Both the position numbers and the translations under genes were made by a program. DNA of 64,000 bases, from positions 2,170,001 to 2,234,000 of the forward strand of contig CAWJMN010000001.1 in NCBI GenBank assembly GCA_963844055.1, given 5' to 3'. Position 1 is the stretch's first letter, and every line of letters starts with the position of its first letter. Positions 26,167 through 37,325 of this stretch are shown one piece after another. The notes beneath the pieces are model-generated. The model was not told where the DNA came from, did no database searches, and saw only the letters and a list, made by a program, of their open reading frames with translations. This DNA comes from CAWJMN01 sp963844055. Its GTDB lineage: Bacteria > Planctomycetota > Planctomycetia > Pirellulales > Pirellulaceae.

Positions 26167-28549
26167 CGCCGCTCCTCGGCTTATTGGCGATTTGGGGATT
26201 TGAGTCCTGGCTGGTTAGCCAAAGCCTCATGCTTGCTGGGGCGGCCGCCGTCTCGGTTCCGATCATCATCCACCTTTTGCATCGGCGGAAGTTCCAGATT
26301 GTGGAATGGGCCGCCATGGACTTTTTGCTGGAGGCGGATCGCAAAAATCGCCGTCGCATTCAGCTGGAAGATTTCCTGTTGCTGCTGCTTCGCTGTTTAG
26401 CAGTGTTTTTGGCAGGGTTGCTGTTGGCTCGTCCTTTTTTGCCGAGCAGTCTGACAGGTGGCTTAATTAGCGGAAATCGTGTGGAGCGAGTCATTCTGCT
26501 AGATGACTCGCTTAGCTTGCAGTGGGAAGACCAAGGTGGCACTGCATGGGAAGAGTCGATCAAAGGGCTTGTGACCTTTGTTCGCGCCCTCTCCGAGGAA
26601 CGTGGCGCCGAGAACTCCCTGACGTTGCTGCTAACCTCGCGGCCACAAAAACCGATCTTTTCCGCGACACCCTTGCGAAGGGAAAGCGTTGAAGAGACCT
26701 GCCGAGAGATTCAGCGACTGGCAGTTAGTGATCAGCCGGCCGATCTCGACAAAGCCCTGGCGGAGCTTGAGACGTTTTTGACCTCGGAAGCAACCTCTAC
26801 GACACGCACGGTTACCCTCTTTTCGGATCTCAGGAAGATTGATTGGCAGCCTGTTGGCGAAGTGACACCGCAACTAGCTCGTGTGAAGGCGATTGCAAAA
26901 CAAGTCTCTTCGTTGCAAGTCATCGACGTTCTAACTCGCGACAAAAGTAGCCAAGTGGAAAACGTCGCGATCACCTCACTTGTGCCGGTCGGGGTGGTCG
27001 TGCAGCAAGTGCCCGTGCGATTTGATGTGGAAGTCACCAACTTTGGGGCAGCGGTCGTCCGTGACCTGCGATTGCGGCTTTGGGTTGGCGAAGGGGTTCC
27101 CCTCGTTTCGGAGATCGAAGAGTTGGCGGCCGGTGAAAAACGGCTCGTTCCGTTTGAAGTGCTGATGCAAGGAGCGACGGAGGCATCCGCTGAAACGGCT
27201 GCATCTCCCGTGTCGCTAACCGAAGCAGGTGCGACTTGGCAAAAAGTGAAGGCCGAAATCAGCCGGCGGGATGGAAGTCCTGTAGATCGATTGCCTGCCG
27301 ACGATATGCGCCGGTATGCAGCGCAGCCAGTTGTGGGGGTGCCTGTATTGGTCGTCGATGGCGACCCCAGCACCACTTTTGGCAAGGCTGAGTCCTTTTA
27401 CCTAGAGCGTTCGCTTCGGCCGCGTGGCCCAATTCCTTCGGGAGTTCTGGCCGATGTTGTCACGGAAGCCGAACTGGGGTCGGTTCAGTGGGAAAAGTAT
27501 CAAGTAGTATTCTTCTGCAACGTTCCCGGGCTTGGCGAAACGGCCGATCTAACTCGTAAGCGAATCGAGGATTGGACAAATGCCGGCGGTGGACTTGTCC
27601 TGTTTGTTGGCGATCAAAACGAGGCCAGTTATTTTAACCGCTGGTTCTATGATGAAGGGAAGGGGCTTTCTCCCTTTGCGCTCGATTCGATTGTCGGGGA
27701 TGAGTCGGAAAAGACGTGGGCCCAACTCCAACTGCGAGAGTCCCAGCACCCGGTGTTTGAAGTCTTTGCCGGCCAGAACAACCCGTTCCTAGAAAATATC
27801 AAGGTCTTTCGTCACTGGAATGTTCGTCTGCCGACGATGCCGACGGGGGATTCGTCCACGGTGGCTTGGCTGGTAAAAGATGGCGAAGCAACCCCGGCCT
27901 TTGCTGAAAAACGCTGGGGGCAGGGACGCGTTTTGGCCGCATCCTTCCCAGTGGATGCCGATTGGTCGAATTGGACGAGTGACCCTAGCTTTCCTATCAC
28001 GGTCCAGGAAATCGTTAGGTACCTTTCATCGCTTCAGGCACCGCGCGACACGCTCCTGGCTGGCCAGCCACTGGTTCAGCCAATGGAGATTACCCAGTTT
28101 TTGCCGACGGCCGAACTGGTCGATCCGGCCGGCCATCGCCATTCGATCCAAGCTCGCCCAGCCGATGTGCCACTCAAGGCCGACGCCTCGGCTACTGCCG
28201 TAGTGCCCACAAAAGTAGGTTCCCGCTGGCTTTTGCGGCATCCTAGCTTGGACAACCGTGGCTTTTATGAGCTTCGCCTGCAACCACGCGAAGCAGGAAG
28301 TGTCACGACGGCGCTGCTGCAGCAGTAAATACGGCCGTCGCCGAAGGGAACCTAGAACGGGTCGATTTGTCCCAGTTTGATAAGGGGTTGGCTGAATTTG
28401 GAGGGCGGCGGGTCTCGCTGGCCGACCTAGCAGGTGGTTTGCCCAATGCAAGTCTGGCGGAATTGACCCGCTACCTGTTGCCACTTCTATTTGCGATCCT
28501 TGTAATTGAACAGATTCTAGGCTGGTATTTGAATTGGTCACGAAGATAA
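26163..28549 (+). CDS. BatA-like membrane protein with vWA, CARDB-like and amidotransferase-fold regions; frameshifted near 28320
   Basis: The N-terminus matches BatA_N: AAVSVPIIIHLLHRRKFQIV then WAAMDFLLEADRKNRRRIQL and a second helix LLLLLRCLAVFLAGLLLA. A vWA region follows with ILLDDSLSLQWED (DxSxS). Then come a CARDB-like segment (VRFDVEVTNFGAAVVRDL) and a class I amidotransferase-like segment (VPVLVVDGDPST, GGGLVLFVGDQ). The first frame stops at 28326 after TTALLQQ. The -1 frame continues with VNTAVAEGNLERVDLSQFDK and a C-terminal membrane helix (LLPLLFAILVIEQILGWYL) to 28549, exactly the usual end of this family, so I treat it as one gene. It starts at ATG 26163 behind GGAGGG. Confidence 0.83.
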
Positions 28550-28678
28550 TAAGGCATACTCAATCCACACGCGGGAAGTAGCTAGATGCCGCTGCTGATA
28601 GGCGTGTTGAACGTGCGAGAGTGCAAAGCCGACCGATTCGATTTGTAAATCGCATGGATTGCCAGAGGTATTTAGCGC

Positions 28679-31600
28679 ATGCCAACCAATAGGCAATTGC
28701 CGCGACACAATCCCAGCCAGCGGCCCACGGTCCCGCGCGTTTCTAATCGCGAAAGATGGACAGAGTGTTTTCGCCGATTGTGGACTTTGGTCGCGATAAC
28801 GCTGCTCTTTGCAGTGATAAGTCCAAGCGTCGTTTCCCTTGCGCTAGAAAAGCCGCGAATTGTTGCCCAAGTAGAACCAGCGACCACTGTTGATGCGACA
28901 CCCGCAAAAATCTCGGGGGCTGACCCACTGGGCGAATCACGCTTTCCTGGTGGAGCAGCACTCCGAACCGATCCCGAGCAGGCTCGACTTTTGGCCCAAG
29001 CCGAAAAGAGTCTCAAAGATGGCCGGATCGATTTGGCCGTGCTCGTTTGGCAAAAGTTGCTTGACGATGGACTGGATACTCTGTTTTCGGAAGATGGCCG
29101 GCTGTATGCACCGGTCTCACGTTCTGTAGAACGAATGCTGGCACGCAAAGGGCCTGATGTATTGCGTGTTTATCGGATTGCTGCGGATGCCGAAGCGGCT
29201 GCTTGGATGGCCAAGGCCACGGGCGCAAGAGGAAGAGGCACTGTCGACAATTGAACGTCGCTACTTTCTAAGCTCTCAAGGAGACGATGCCGCGTTTCGG
29301 TTGGCATGTTTGGCGCTTGATCGATTTGACTTTGTAACCGCTCAGCGTCTTCTGAACAAAATCCGAGCCGAGCATCCCGATCCCTCGATACCCGCCGCTG
29401 AGTTAGCAGTTCGCCAAGCGGTTGTCGAAGCACGATTGGGAGATCGCAAGGCCGCTGAGAAAACACTTGCAGTTGCAGTAACTTCGGCACGCCCGCGATT
29501 AGACTCGCAGGTAGCTGAATGGGTGGAGAAGGATTTGCAGAAGGTCGGCTCGGCTGATTCAGAGAACTTGTCCAAGGTGGTGGACTGGCCCTGTGTGCTG
29601 GGGTCGGTTCGGCGTCGTGGAACGATGCCAACCTTGCCTGCTGCTTCCACGTCGAAAACGCTAAGTGAGTTGTGGCAGTACGAATTTCCCATACCGGTCA
29701 GTCCTATCGCGACGGCCGGTATGCCACGTGTGAATGGACCGGCTGTGATGGGTAACATCGCTCCGATGATCATGCGTGGCGGCCGAGTGGTGGGCGTTGC
29801 TCGAGCCCAGATGTTTGTGCCGGGCGGCGGCATGCCGATAGCAACAGGAAAGCCCGTTTCGGAGAGTCTGTCCAAGGTGCGGCGAGAATCGCTGCTTGCC
29901 TCTTGGGCGCAGAACAAATGGCAGCCCACGACGCAGCTTCTTCTGCACAATGGCTTGGTCTATTTTAAGTCTCGCGATCAGCTCCTCTGTTTTCAGACGG
30001 ATGCTAATTCCCAGCAGCCAGCGTGGAAGTCGGTCTGGACGAATAGCTTTCAGCCCGATTCGATGTCGATGCAGGTCATGCAGATATCTGCCTCCATGGG
30101 GATGGCTGGCGGGATGACTCGTCCCGGCATGCCTCGAACCGAAGAAGAAATTCAGCTCTTTGGAGACCGGGTGCATCAGTCCATGAGCATTCATGGCGGC
30201 ATGGTTTATTCAATCGAAGGTCAGCGAGTTAATCAGGGGGACCCTTCTTCGACTCGGCCGGAGGATGCGAATGGCGTGATGCGCCGTCAAATCAACTGGG
30301 GTACGGTTCCACGTCGAACTCGCACTAACTTTTTGGCGGCCTATGATGCAAACAGCGGCAAGGTTAAATGGCATCGCGCGGCGAGTGACGATGACAAAGA
30401 GCGATCGACAGACGTCGGCTTTTTGGCTGCACCGACTGCCATTGGCAATCGGCTATTAGTACCTGTAACGGACGGCGGCAACCTGTGGCTGTTCTGCCTC
30501 TCGGCCGAGGATGGCAAGACCGTTTGGAAGCGATACCTCTGCGACGAACCTGCGGGGGGATGTGCCGCATGGGCGACGGCGAACATCGCTGTCGATGGCA
30601 GTGAAGCCTACCTAGCGCCAGGTTCAGGGATTGTCTTTGCTATCGACACGCAAAGTGGTGCAATCCGCCAAGCGATTCGATACGCTCGAGATGGCAAGCC
30701 GAGCATGATGGCACGCTACTCCGGCAATACCGGTGTCACCCAATTGGAACTAAACGGTTGGGAAGATGACTGGGTCATTCCCTACGGCCGACAGCTAGTG
30801 GTCATGGCTAGTGACTGTGACAAGGTTTTTGCCATTGACCGCCGCACGGGTGAATTCTTGTGGGAGTCGCCACGCACTTCGCCGCAAGGATTTGCTGCCG
30901 ATTACTGCCTGGGAACGGTGGGGCGCGGATTGTTTGTGGCTGGCCGCAATGTGGTGCGGCGATACGACCTTCCCAGCGGTCGCCTTGTGTGGGAGCTAGA
31001 GACTGAAGATTCTCTCGGACGTGGCGCTTTGACGGCCGATGCGCTTTACCTGCCGGTGAAAAACTCGGTGATGGTCCTCGATTTGGAACGTGGAGCAGAA
31101 CGTGGCCAAGTGGGTGTTGCACTCACCTCGAATGACCCAGTGGGCAATTTGTTTTCCGATGGCGAAAAGCTCTGGATGGCGGGGGCTGGCCGCGTATATG
31201 CGATGACGAGTTTGGATTTCCGATTCAAGCAGTTGGCTGAGAAAATCCAGGCCAACGATGTGGCTGCGATGGTCAGTCGGGCCAAGCTGCGATTGAAGTC
31301 GGGACAGGTCCGCGACGCCTTATTGGACTTGGACGCTGCCTATCAATGGGTCGCCAAAGAATCGGGCAACGGCGAAGCGGATCTTCAATTGCTGACGATT
31401 TGCCAAGAGCTGCAACTGGCGTCGACGCATCCTGGGCCTTTCCTTCAGCTGGTCGGGAAGTGGTGGACGAATGGAGAGCTGGCTGCGGCGGGTCCAGCTC
31501 AGCAGCGACTGCGTGAAGACCTTTTGGCTGCCTCGTTGGCTAGGCTGGCGACGGCCGATTTGCAAACGCGTGATGCTAACGAAGCGTATTTGCAGGAGGG

Positions 31601-32843
31601 GAGCGAAAATCGCCCCGACGCCATTGTGCTTAAATCGGCGCCGCTTTACGGGTCGCCGCAACTGCTTCGCTTGGCCACCGGCGCTTTGCGACGTACATCT
31701 TCAGGGGCGACCAAGGATTCCCGCGCGGTACACCTAGCCCTGCTAAAAAATGCGGTTGAATCGGGGTCAGCAACGCAAAAGTTGCTGGCGGCCGAGGTGT
31801 TTGCCACGCTGGCTGGCAAGGATTCAGAGCAAAGTCTATCCAAGTTGGTGTCTCAAACGGATTCCCGCGTGCGCCTTGCCGCAGCACGTGGCCTGGCAAG
31901 TTTGAAGGATGCTCGCAGTTTGTCCCTGCTTAGTGACTTGCTCTCCAGTGAAGATCCATATGTGCGTGGTAGAAGCTATCAAACGCTTCGCGGGCTAACC
32001 GGCCAGACCATGCCATTTGCCAATGATGGAGCGCCCGAGCAACGAGGCAAAGACGCCGACCTATGGAAAAAATGGCTGGCCGATAACGGCAAATCGATCA
32101 CTTGGCCGCTGCCGCTAGCAGACGGGGATGTTCCCTTGAAGCGCATCTTGATTGTTTCCCAGTCGCAGGGAACCGCCCGCGAATTGGATTCAGCCCATCA
32201 AGAACGCTGGAATCGCAAGGGGCGTCCCACCGCTTGTCAAGGATTATCCAATGGTCATCGACTTATTGCAGATAGCCAGGAAGGGATGATCCTAGAGCTT
32301 GATGATAAGGCGACGCCGATTTGGAAGTCTCCTAAGCTCAATGAGCAAGTTTTTAGCTTGCAACGATTGGAAAATGGCAATACGTTAGCCAGTGTGCACA
32401 GTGGCTTGATGGAATTCACGCCGGCCGGTGAGGTGACTCAGCTTGCGGTGGAGGGAATTCCGGCCTCTGCGCAGCGACTTTCCAATGGGCATACGGTGGT
32501 GGCACTCCTCAATCAAGAGCGAGTGGTAGAGCTAGACGCCGCGGGAAATGTCGTTTGGGAAGTTCGAGGACTTTCAGGGCCCAATCACGCCACCCGGCTG
32601 GATTCCGGCAATACCCTGATTGTTCAGCTATTTTCCAACCAAGTCATAGAAGTAGATCGTTCGGGGCTGCGAACGGTGTGGAAGAGTGCGGTTCCACTGG
32701 TTCAGCCGCGTGCGGCCGCTCGATTGCAAAATGGCAATACGCTCATTTGCGATCAATCGGGCTTGCATGACGTAGGGGCGGATGGAAAGTCGATCGTGTG
32801 GGAGATGAAGCAGGTGGAGATCACCAGTTTTCACGCGTTTTGA
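28679..32843 (+). CDS. Exported PQQ-propeller/HEAT/NGNTLV-repeat protein 1; frameshifted near 29221
   Basis: A membrane or signal anchor (LVAITLLFAVISPSVVSLAL) is followed by a TPR-like helical region. PQQ-like beta-propeller blades follow (AAYDANSGKVKWH, LFCLSAEDGKTVWKR, VFAIDRRTGEFLWES, RYDLPSGRLVWELE), then HEAT-like helices (SRVRLAAARGLASLKDARSL), then about five C-terminal repeats with the pattern RLxNGNTLV. Two methionine/glycine-rich segments lie before the propeller. The frame changes by +1 at the GGG run 29221-29223: KATG in the first frame continues as AQEEEALSTIERRYF in the second. The whole is about 1,388 residues and very probably periplasmic or cell-surface. It is probably a scaffold or sensor; a quinoprotein enzyme is unlikely without a recognisable active site. 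Confidence 0.82.
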
Positions 32844-32893
32844 TCGACGATTGATTCATCAAAACAAGTTGCAGGCATGGAGTGCCGGTTGCT

Positions 32894-34699
32894 ATGAAAT
32901 GGATTTTATTAGGGCTGTTGCTGATTGCCGACTGCCAACTTGCGATCGCGCAAGATGGTACCGCTACGCCCTCCGTTGCCGCATCGCCTCCCGCTGCCGA
33001 ACCTCAGCCGGTCGTTGATCGAAGGGCCACGCTGCCAAATAAAGAGCAAGTACGCGAGCAGTTGCTCCGTATCGCCGATGAGGGGCTCAATCAAGCTCGT
33101 GCTAAAGAGCTAGTCGGTTTGCTTGGTCACGATGACTTCAAAGAGCGTGAGCAAGCGACGGCGGCACTCAAGGCAAGCCCTTGGATTTTGCATGCTTGGC
33201 AACTCTCTCAGCAAAAGCCGGCAAAAGTGCAGTTGGTTTCTCAGTCGCCTGCGGCGCCAAGTGGTTTATCGGGTTCCGTGGTAAGTGTGGCAGCCACATC
33301 ACCCGGGGCAATCACTTGGCTGAATCCCGCAGTGCAATCCATTGAGGAAGAAGCAGCCATGGTGGCGCTTTCCCCCGAGGTTCGCTGGCGGATGCAAAAG
33401 CTATTGCCTGCCGGAAAAGCAGTAATGGAGAAAGAGCTGCTTGGCGTGCTAGAAGCAATCCGTCAGCAGCATCTGTCGGGATTGGGGAAAGAATTGCTGG
33501 CCTGCGCTTCGGTCGTCAATTCGACCAAGCAATTGTTGGCGATGGGGGAAAGTATCGCGGCAACATCCGCCAAGGAAGACCGGGGCGTGATGGTGGTTTC
33601 TTCAAAATCAACCAGCATGCCTACCCGGTATTTGGCCCTCATGGCGCTTGCGCCAATTGCTACGGCTGAAGATGTAACGACGATCTTACTTCCGGCTCAG
33701 CAAGATGCCGATGAGTGGATTCGTTTGGCCGCTGCACGTGGTGGGGTAGTCGCCGGGCAGAAGGTCTCTTTGAATACCCTGGCCAAATTGCTCGAGTCGG
33801 ATACGGAAGATGTCCGTTCGGAAGCGAACAGCCTTTTACTTTCAGTAACGGGACAGGATTTGGGCTACTTGCCATCGGATGCCCCGGTTAAGCGACTGGA
33901 GTCGGCCAAGCAGTGGCAGGTTTGGACGGCCAGTGCCGGCCAAAGGTCGGACCTTATTTTGCCCCTTCAACGGTTGCCTCGCGAACGGGGTGTGCTGCTA
34001 CTTTGCGATGTTGCTGGGAAAAGGCTAGTTGAATTTGACAATACAGGGATGATCGTTTGGGAGAAGAAGCTCGACGTAGCCCCATGGGCATGTCAGGGCT
34101 TGCCGACGGGGCACCGAATGGTCTGTTCTGCCGAGGCGGCTGTAGTTTTTGAGCTAGATGATCAGGGAAACGAGGTTTGGCGAAGCAAGCCCCTTCCCAA
34201 GGGGCCAATGAGTGTTCAGCGTTTGGCTTCGGGTAATACTCTGGTAGCCTGCTCTTGGTCGGATACGGTGATTGAAGTCGATTTGGATGGCGAAATCGCC
34301 TGGCGGGCCGCGGTGGTAGGGCGCCCTGTCGATGCACAGCGTCTGGAGAATGGGCATACGCTAGTGACCCTGCAAAACGAGGAAAAAGTCGTTGAAATCG
34401 ATGCCACCGGAAAACAAGTGGCCGAGCAAGGGGACCTGGGGTTTGTCTTTGGGGCCAGTCGCCTGCGAAATGGCAATCTTTTAAGCTGCGATTTTCGAAC
34501 TAGCATCGTGAAAGAGGTCGCGCCAGGGGGTAAACTAATCTGGTCCCATCAGGGATTTGTTTGCCCGATCTTGGCTCAACGGCTGCGGAGCGGAAACACG
34601 TTGGTTTCCGACCGTCGCGGCGTGAAAGAGATTTCCCCCGATGGGCGAGAGATCCGGGCATGGAATATGGCGGACGTATTTCGGTTTTGCTGGTATTAG
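32894..34699 (+). CDS. Exported HEAT/NGNTLV-repeat protein 2 (601 aa)
   Basis: A shorter paralogue of the preceding protein. The signal peptide is MKWILLGLLLIADCQLAIAQ from ATG 32894, with GGAG 11 bases upstream. A helical region with HEAT-like units follows (DEWIRLAAARGGVVAGQK; TEDVRSEANSLLLSVTGQDL). The C-terminal 270 residues form a propeller-like array of repeats of about 38 residues centred on RLASGNTLV, RLENGHTLV, RLRNGNLLS and RLRSGNTLV, each followed by an acidic strand such as VIEVDLDGEIAW. It lacks the PQQ-type blades of its neighbour. Domain order in the shared part is identical, so the pair probably arose by tandem duplication and loss. Confidence 0.85.
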   Translation: MKWILLGLLLIADCQLAIAQDGTATPSVAASPPAAEPQPVVDRRATLPNKEQVREQLLRIADEGLNQARAKELVGLLGHDDFKEREQATAALKASPWILHAWQLSQQKPAKVQLVSQSPAAPSGLSGSVVSVAATSPGAITWLNPAVQSIEEEAAMVALSPEVRWRMQKLLPAGKAVMEKELLGVLEAIRQQHLSGLGKELLACASVVNSTKQLLAMGESIAATSAKEDRGVMVVSSKSTSMPTRYLALMALAPIATAEDVTTILLPAQQDADEWIRLAAARGGVVAGQKVSLNTLAKLLESDTEDVRSEANSLLLSVTGQDLGYLPSDAPVKRLESAKQWQVWTASAGQRSDLILPLQRLPRERGVLLLCDVAGKRLVEFDNTGMIVWEKKLDVAPWACQGLPTGHRMVCSAEAAVVFELDDQGNEVWRSKPLPKGPMSVQRLASGNTLVACSWSDTVIEVDLDGEIAWRAAVVGRPVDAQRLENGHTLVTLQNEEKVVEIDATGKQVAEQGDLGFVFGASRLRNGNLLSCDFRTSIVKEVAPGGKLIWSHQGFVCPILAQRLRSGNTLVSDRRGVKEISPDGREIRAWNMADVFRFCWY

Positions 34700-34726
34700 C
34701 CAAGTACGTGAATTGCAGGAGTCTCT

Positions 34727-37288
34727 TTGATTTTCGCACCTTTGCTCGGCAGTATGAATGACTCCTTGGCCAGCATGGTGCGATGGCTGCGTGCAGACAT
34801 TGTGCGCGAGATGGTCGAAGGGAGCCGCCTCGAGTGGGAATGGTCTTTTCTGCCAACCGGTCTGGGCGGGCTGGCGTTTGTGGCGGCCATTGGACTGGCT
34901 TGCTATGCCGTCTTTGCTTTGTATCGAAAAGAGAACGATACGTGTCCCGCCGCAATAAAGAAGTTGTTGGCAGTACTGCGGCTTGGGGTGCTGGGCCTGC
35001 TTCTGTTGGTGTTGTTGGGGCCTGGTGTCGTGTTTGTCCAAAATCGGCAAGTGCTTTCTGGCATGCAGTTGGTTCGTGACGCGTCGCAGTCGATGCAGGT
35101 TGTTGATCGATACGCAGATAAAGATCTCGCCGAGGCTGAGAAGGCCGAGCTGGGACTCTCCGCAACGCAGCTCCAAGAGGGTGTTTCACGCGAGACGATT
35201 GTCAATCGTGTCTTTCAGCCTCATGCAGCTTGGCTGGCCGAACTTCAAAAGAAGGGGGAATTGACCCTCGCTGATTTTACGGATGAATATCGCATCGTTC
35301 GGCGTGACTTACCTGCCGTGCAGGTTGGTCCAAAAGGACCATCGCCTTCTCCCGAGGATCCGCAGAAGGCAACCGAGTCGTTGCCACCGCTGGTTGCCGC
35401 TGGGCAAGGAACGGATTTGGCGATCGCCATCGATGAGGCACTTGCCGCCGATTCTCCTAGCGCGATGTTTCTGTTTACTGATGGTCAGCATCATGGCAAT
35501 CGTGATCCGCGTGCAGCTGCCCGAGAAGCAAAACGTCGTGGAATGCCGATTTATGTTGTGGGGATTGGCGATGCACGACGTCCGAAGAATGCGCGAGTCT
35601 CCCAGTTTTATGTTCGTCCGCAAGTATGGCAGGGGGAGCCTTTTGAAGTAGAGGCGACGATCTCGGCCGAACAGGTTGGCGATGAGCCTTTGCGTGTGGA
35701 GTTACTGGAACGAAAAGTGGTTCCGGGGCAGTCGGTGACGGCTGCTGCAGGAACGGAACTGGGACGGGTTGTCGCTTCGCAGAATGTGACAATTGGCGAG
35801 GGTGACCAGGGGACCGGCCAAACGACAGTTCGTTTTACACATACGACTCAGGAAACGGGAACGGCGGTTTATACGCTACGGGTGCAACCGGTCGATGGCG
35901 AACTGACGCTGGATGACAATCAACGAGAGTCAACAGCGATAAAGATTTTGAGCCGGCAGCAATTGCGAGTGCTGCTCATCTCGGGAAGTCCAAGTTGGGA
36001 TTTTCGGTTGGTTCAAAAACTACTGGCGAGAGATTCGTCGCTGGTGGTTTCGTGTTGGCTGCAAACCCTTGATGAAGACCGGGCGCAAGACGGAACGCGA
36101 GTGATTTCACGGGTGCCCAATACACGTGAAGAGTTGTTTTGGTACGACGTCATTGTGATGATGGACCCCAACCCACAAGAGTTTGATCGGGAATGGCTAG
36201 AGCTGCTGACGCAATTTGTCGATCAGCATGCGGGGGGCTTTTTATATATGGCCGGCCCGAAGTATACGAATTCCTGGCTAACGATGGCACGGACGAGTGG
36301 ACTTGCAAAAGTGTTGCCGGTGCAGTTTGGCGATGTCGCGGCATTAGAAGTTGCAAGTCTTTTAGCGGGCAGTCAAAAGCCTTGGCCATTGGCGGTGGTG
36401 GATGCTAATTCGGCACACCCAGCGATTCGCTTTTTTGCGGAAGAGAGCAAGAGCCAAACTCGGCTCGAAACATTGCCCGGCATTTTCTGGAGCTTTCCTT
36501 GTGAAAAGCCCAAGCCTACCGCGCAGGTATTGTTGGAACATAGTGATCCGGCATTGCGAGGGCTTGAAGGGCCAAGGCCACTGCTTGTGGCAGGGCGACT
36601 TGGTGCAGGTCATACGCTTTACATGGGCTTTCAAGGAACCTGGCGGTGGCGTAAGGCGGGAAGTGAAGCAGAGTTTTTTGACAAGTTTTGGATTCAAGTC
36701 GTTCGGTATTTGGTCGAGGGGCGTGCTCTGGAAGGAAAGCGTCACGGCGATCTAACAACCGAGCGAGAACGCTGCGTTTTGGGCGAACGTGTTGCCGTCA
36801 CGGCGAACCTGCTGGATTCCAGCTATCAGCCGCTGAACATTCCCAAGCTTCAGGTGGAAGTGGTTAGCGGCGGCGAAGTGCAAGAGAACCTGACATTGAT
36901 GCCAGTTCCGGGACAGCTGGGGAAGTATTCGGGTCTACTGGTGGCCAAAAAGCCAGGCGTGTTTTTGCTGCGGACGAATGGTGCTGATTTGGCGGGGCTT
37001 GGGGTAGATAGTTTGGAAGTCCCGCTAACCGTCGAAGTGCCAAGCCAAGAGACGGGACAAGTTTGGCTGAACGAGCCGCTGTTACAAGAAGTGGCTTCTC
37101 TATCGGGCGGTCAATACTTCCGCTGGAATGAAGTGAATCGGATTCCGGCCATTGTTGCCGATAAGACCGAAACCTTTGAGGTGCGAAGTCGTCCATTTCC
37201 CTTGTGGGATTCTTCGTTCATGCTTTTTGGGATTGTAGGTCTGCTGGGGATTGAGTGGGCGTTGCGAAAGCGATTTGAACTTTTGTAG
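34727..37288 (+). CDS. vWA/amidotransferase-fold membrane protein (853 aa)
   Basis: Two N-terminal membrane helices (LGGLAFVAAIGLACYAVFAL and LRLGVLGLLLLVLLGPGVV) are followed by a vWA domain with MIDAS-type MQLVRDASQSMQVVD and MFLFTDGQHHG. A beta-sandwich region comes next, then a class I glutamine-amidotransferase-like region (VLLISGSPSWDFRLVQKLL; GGFLYMAGPKYTNSW) without a visible catalytic Cys. A C-terminal membrane helix (SFMLFGIVGLLGIEWALRK) ends the protein. This architecture parallels the BatA-like protein upstream and suggests a paralogue working in the same complex. It starts at TTG 34727 with AGGAG five bases upstream; ATG 34754 has no such site. Confidence 0.86.
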   Translation: MIFAPLLGSMNDSLASMVRWLRADIVREMVEGSRLEWEWSFLPTGLGGLAFVAAIGLACYAVFALYRKENDTCPAAIKKLLAVLRLGVLGLLLLVLLGPGVVFVQNRQVLSGMQLVRDASQSMQVVDRYADKDLAEAEKAELGLSATQLQEGVSRETIVNRVFQPHAAWLAELQKKGELTLADFTDEYRIVRRDLPAVQVGPKGPSPSPEDPQKATESLPPLVAAGQGTDLAIAIDEALAADSPSAMFLFTDGQHHGNRDPRAAAREAKRRGMPIYVVGIGDARRPKNARVSQFYVRPQVWQGEPFEVEATISAEQVGDEPLRVELLERKVVPGQSVTAAAGTELGRVVASQNVTIGEGDQGTGQTTVRFTHTTQETGTAVYTLRVQPVDGELTLDDNQRESTAIKILSRQQLRVLLISGSPSWDFRLVQKLLARDSSLVVSCWLQTLDEDRAQDGTRVISRVPNTREELFWYDVIVMMDPNPQEFDREWLELLTQFVDQHAGGFLYMAGPKYTNSWLTMARTSGLAKVLPVQFGDVAALEVASLLAGSQKPWPLAVVDANSAHPAIRFFAEESKSQTRLETLPGIFWSFPCEKPKPTAQVLLEHSDPALRGLEGPRPLLVAGRLGAGHTLYMGFQGTWRWRKAGSEAEFFDKFWIQVVRYLVEGRALEGKRHGDLTTERERCVLGERVAVTANLLDSSYQPLNIPKLQVEVVSGGEVQENLTLMPVPGQLGKYSGLLVAKKPGVFLLRTNGADLAGLGVDSLEVPLTVEVPSQETGQVWLNEPLLQEVASLSGGQYFRWNEVNRIPAIVADKTETFEVRSRPFPLWDSSFMLFGIVGLLGIEWALRKRFELL

Positions 37289-37325
37289 GCAGAATATCTC
37301 GCCTCAGTGGGCGATGTTATAGACT

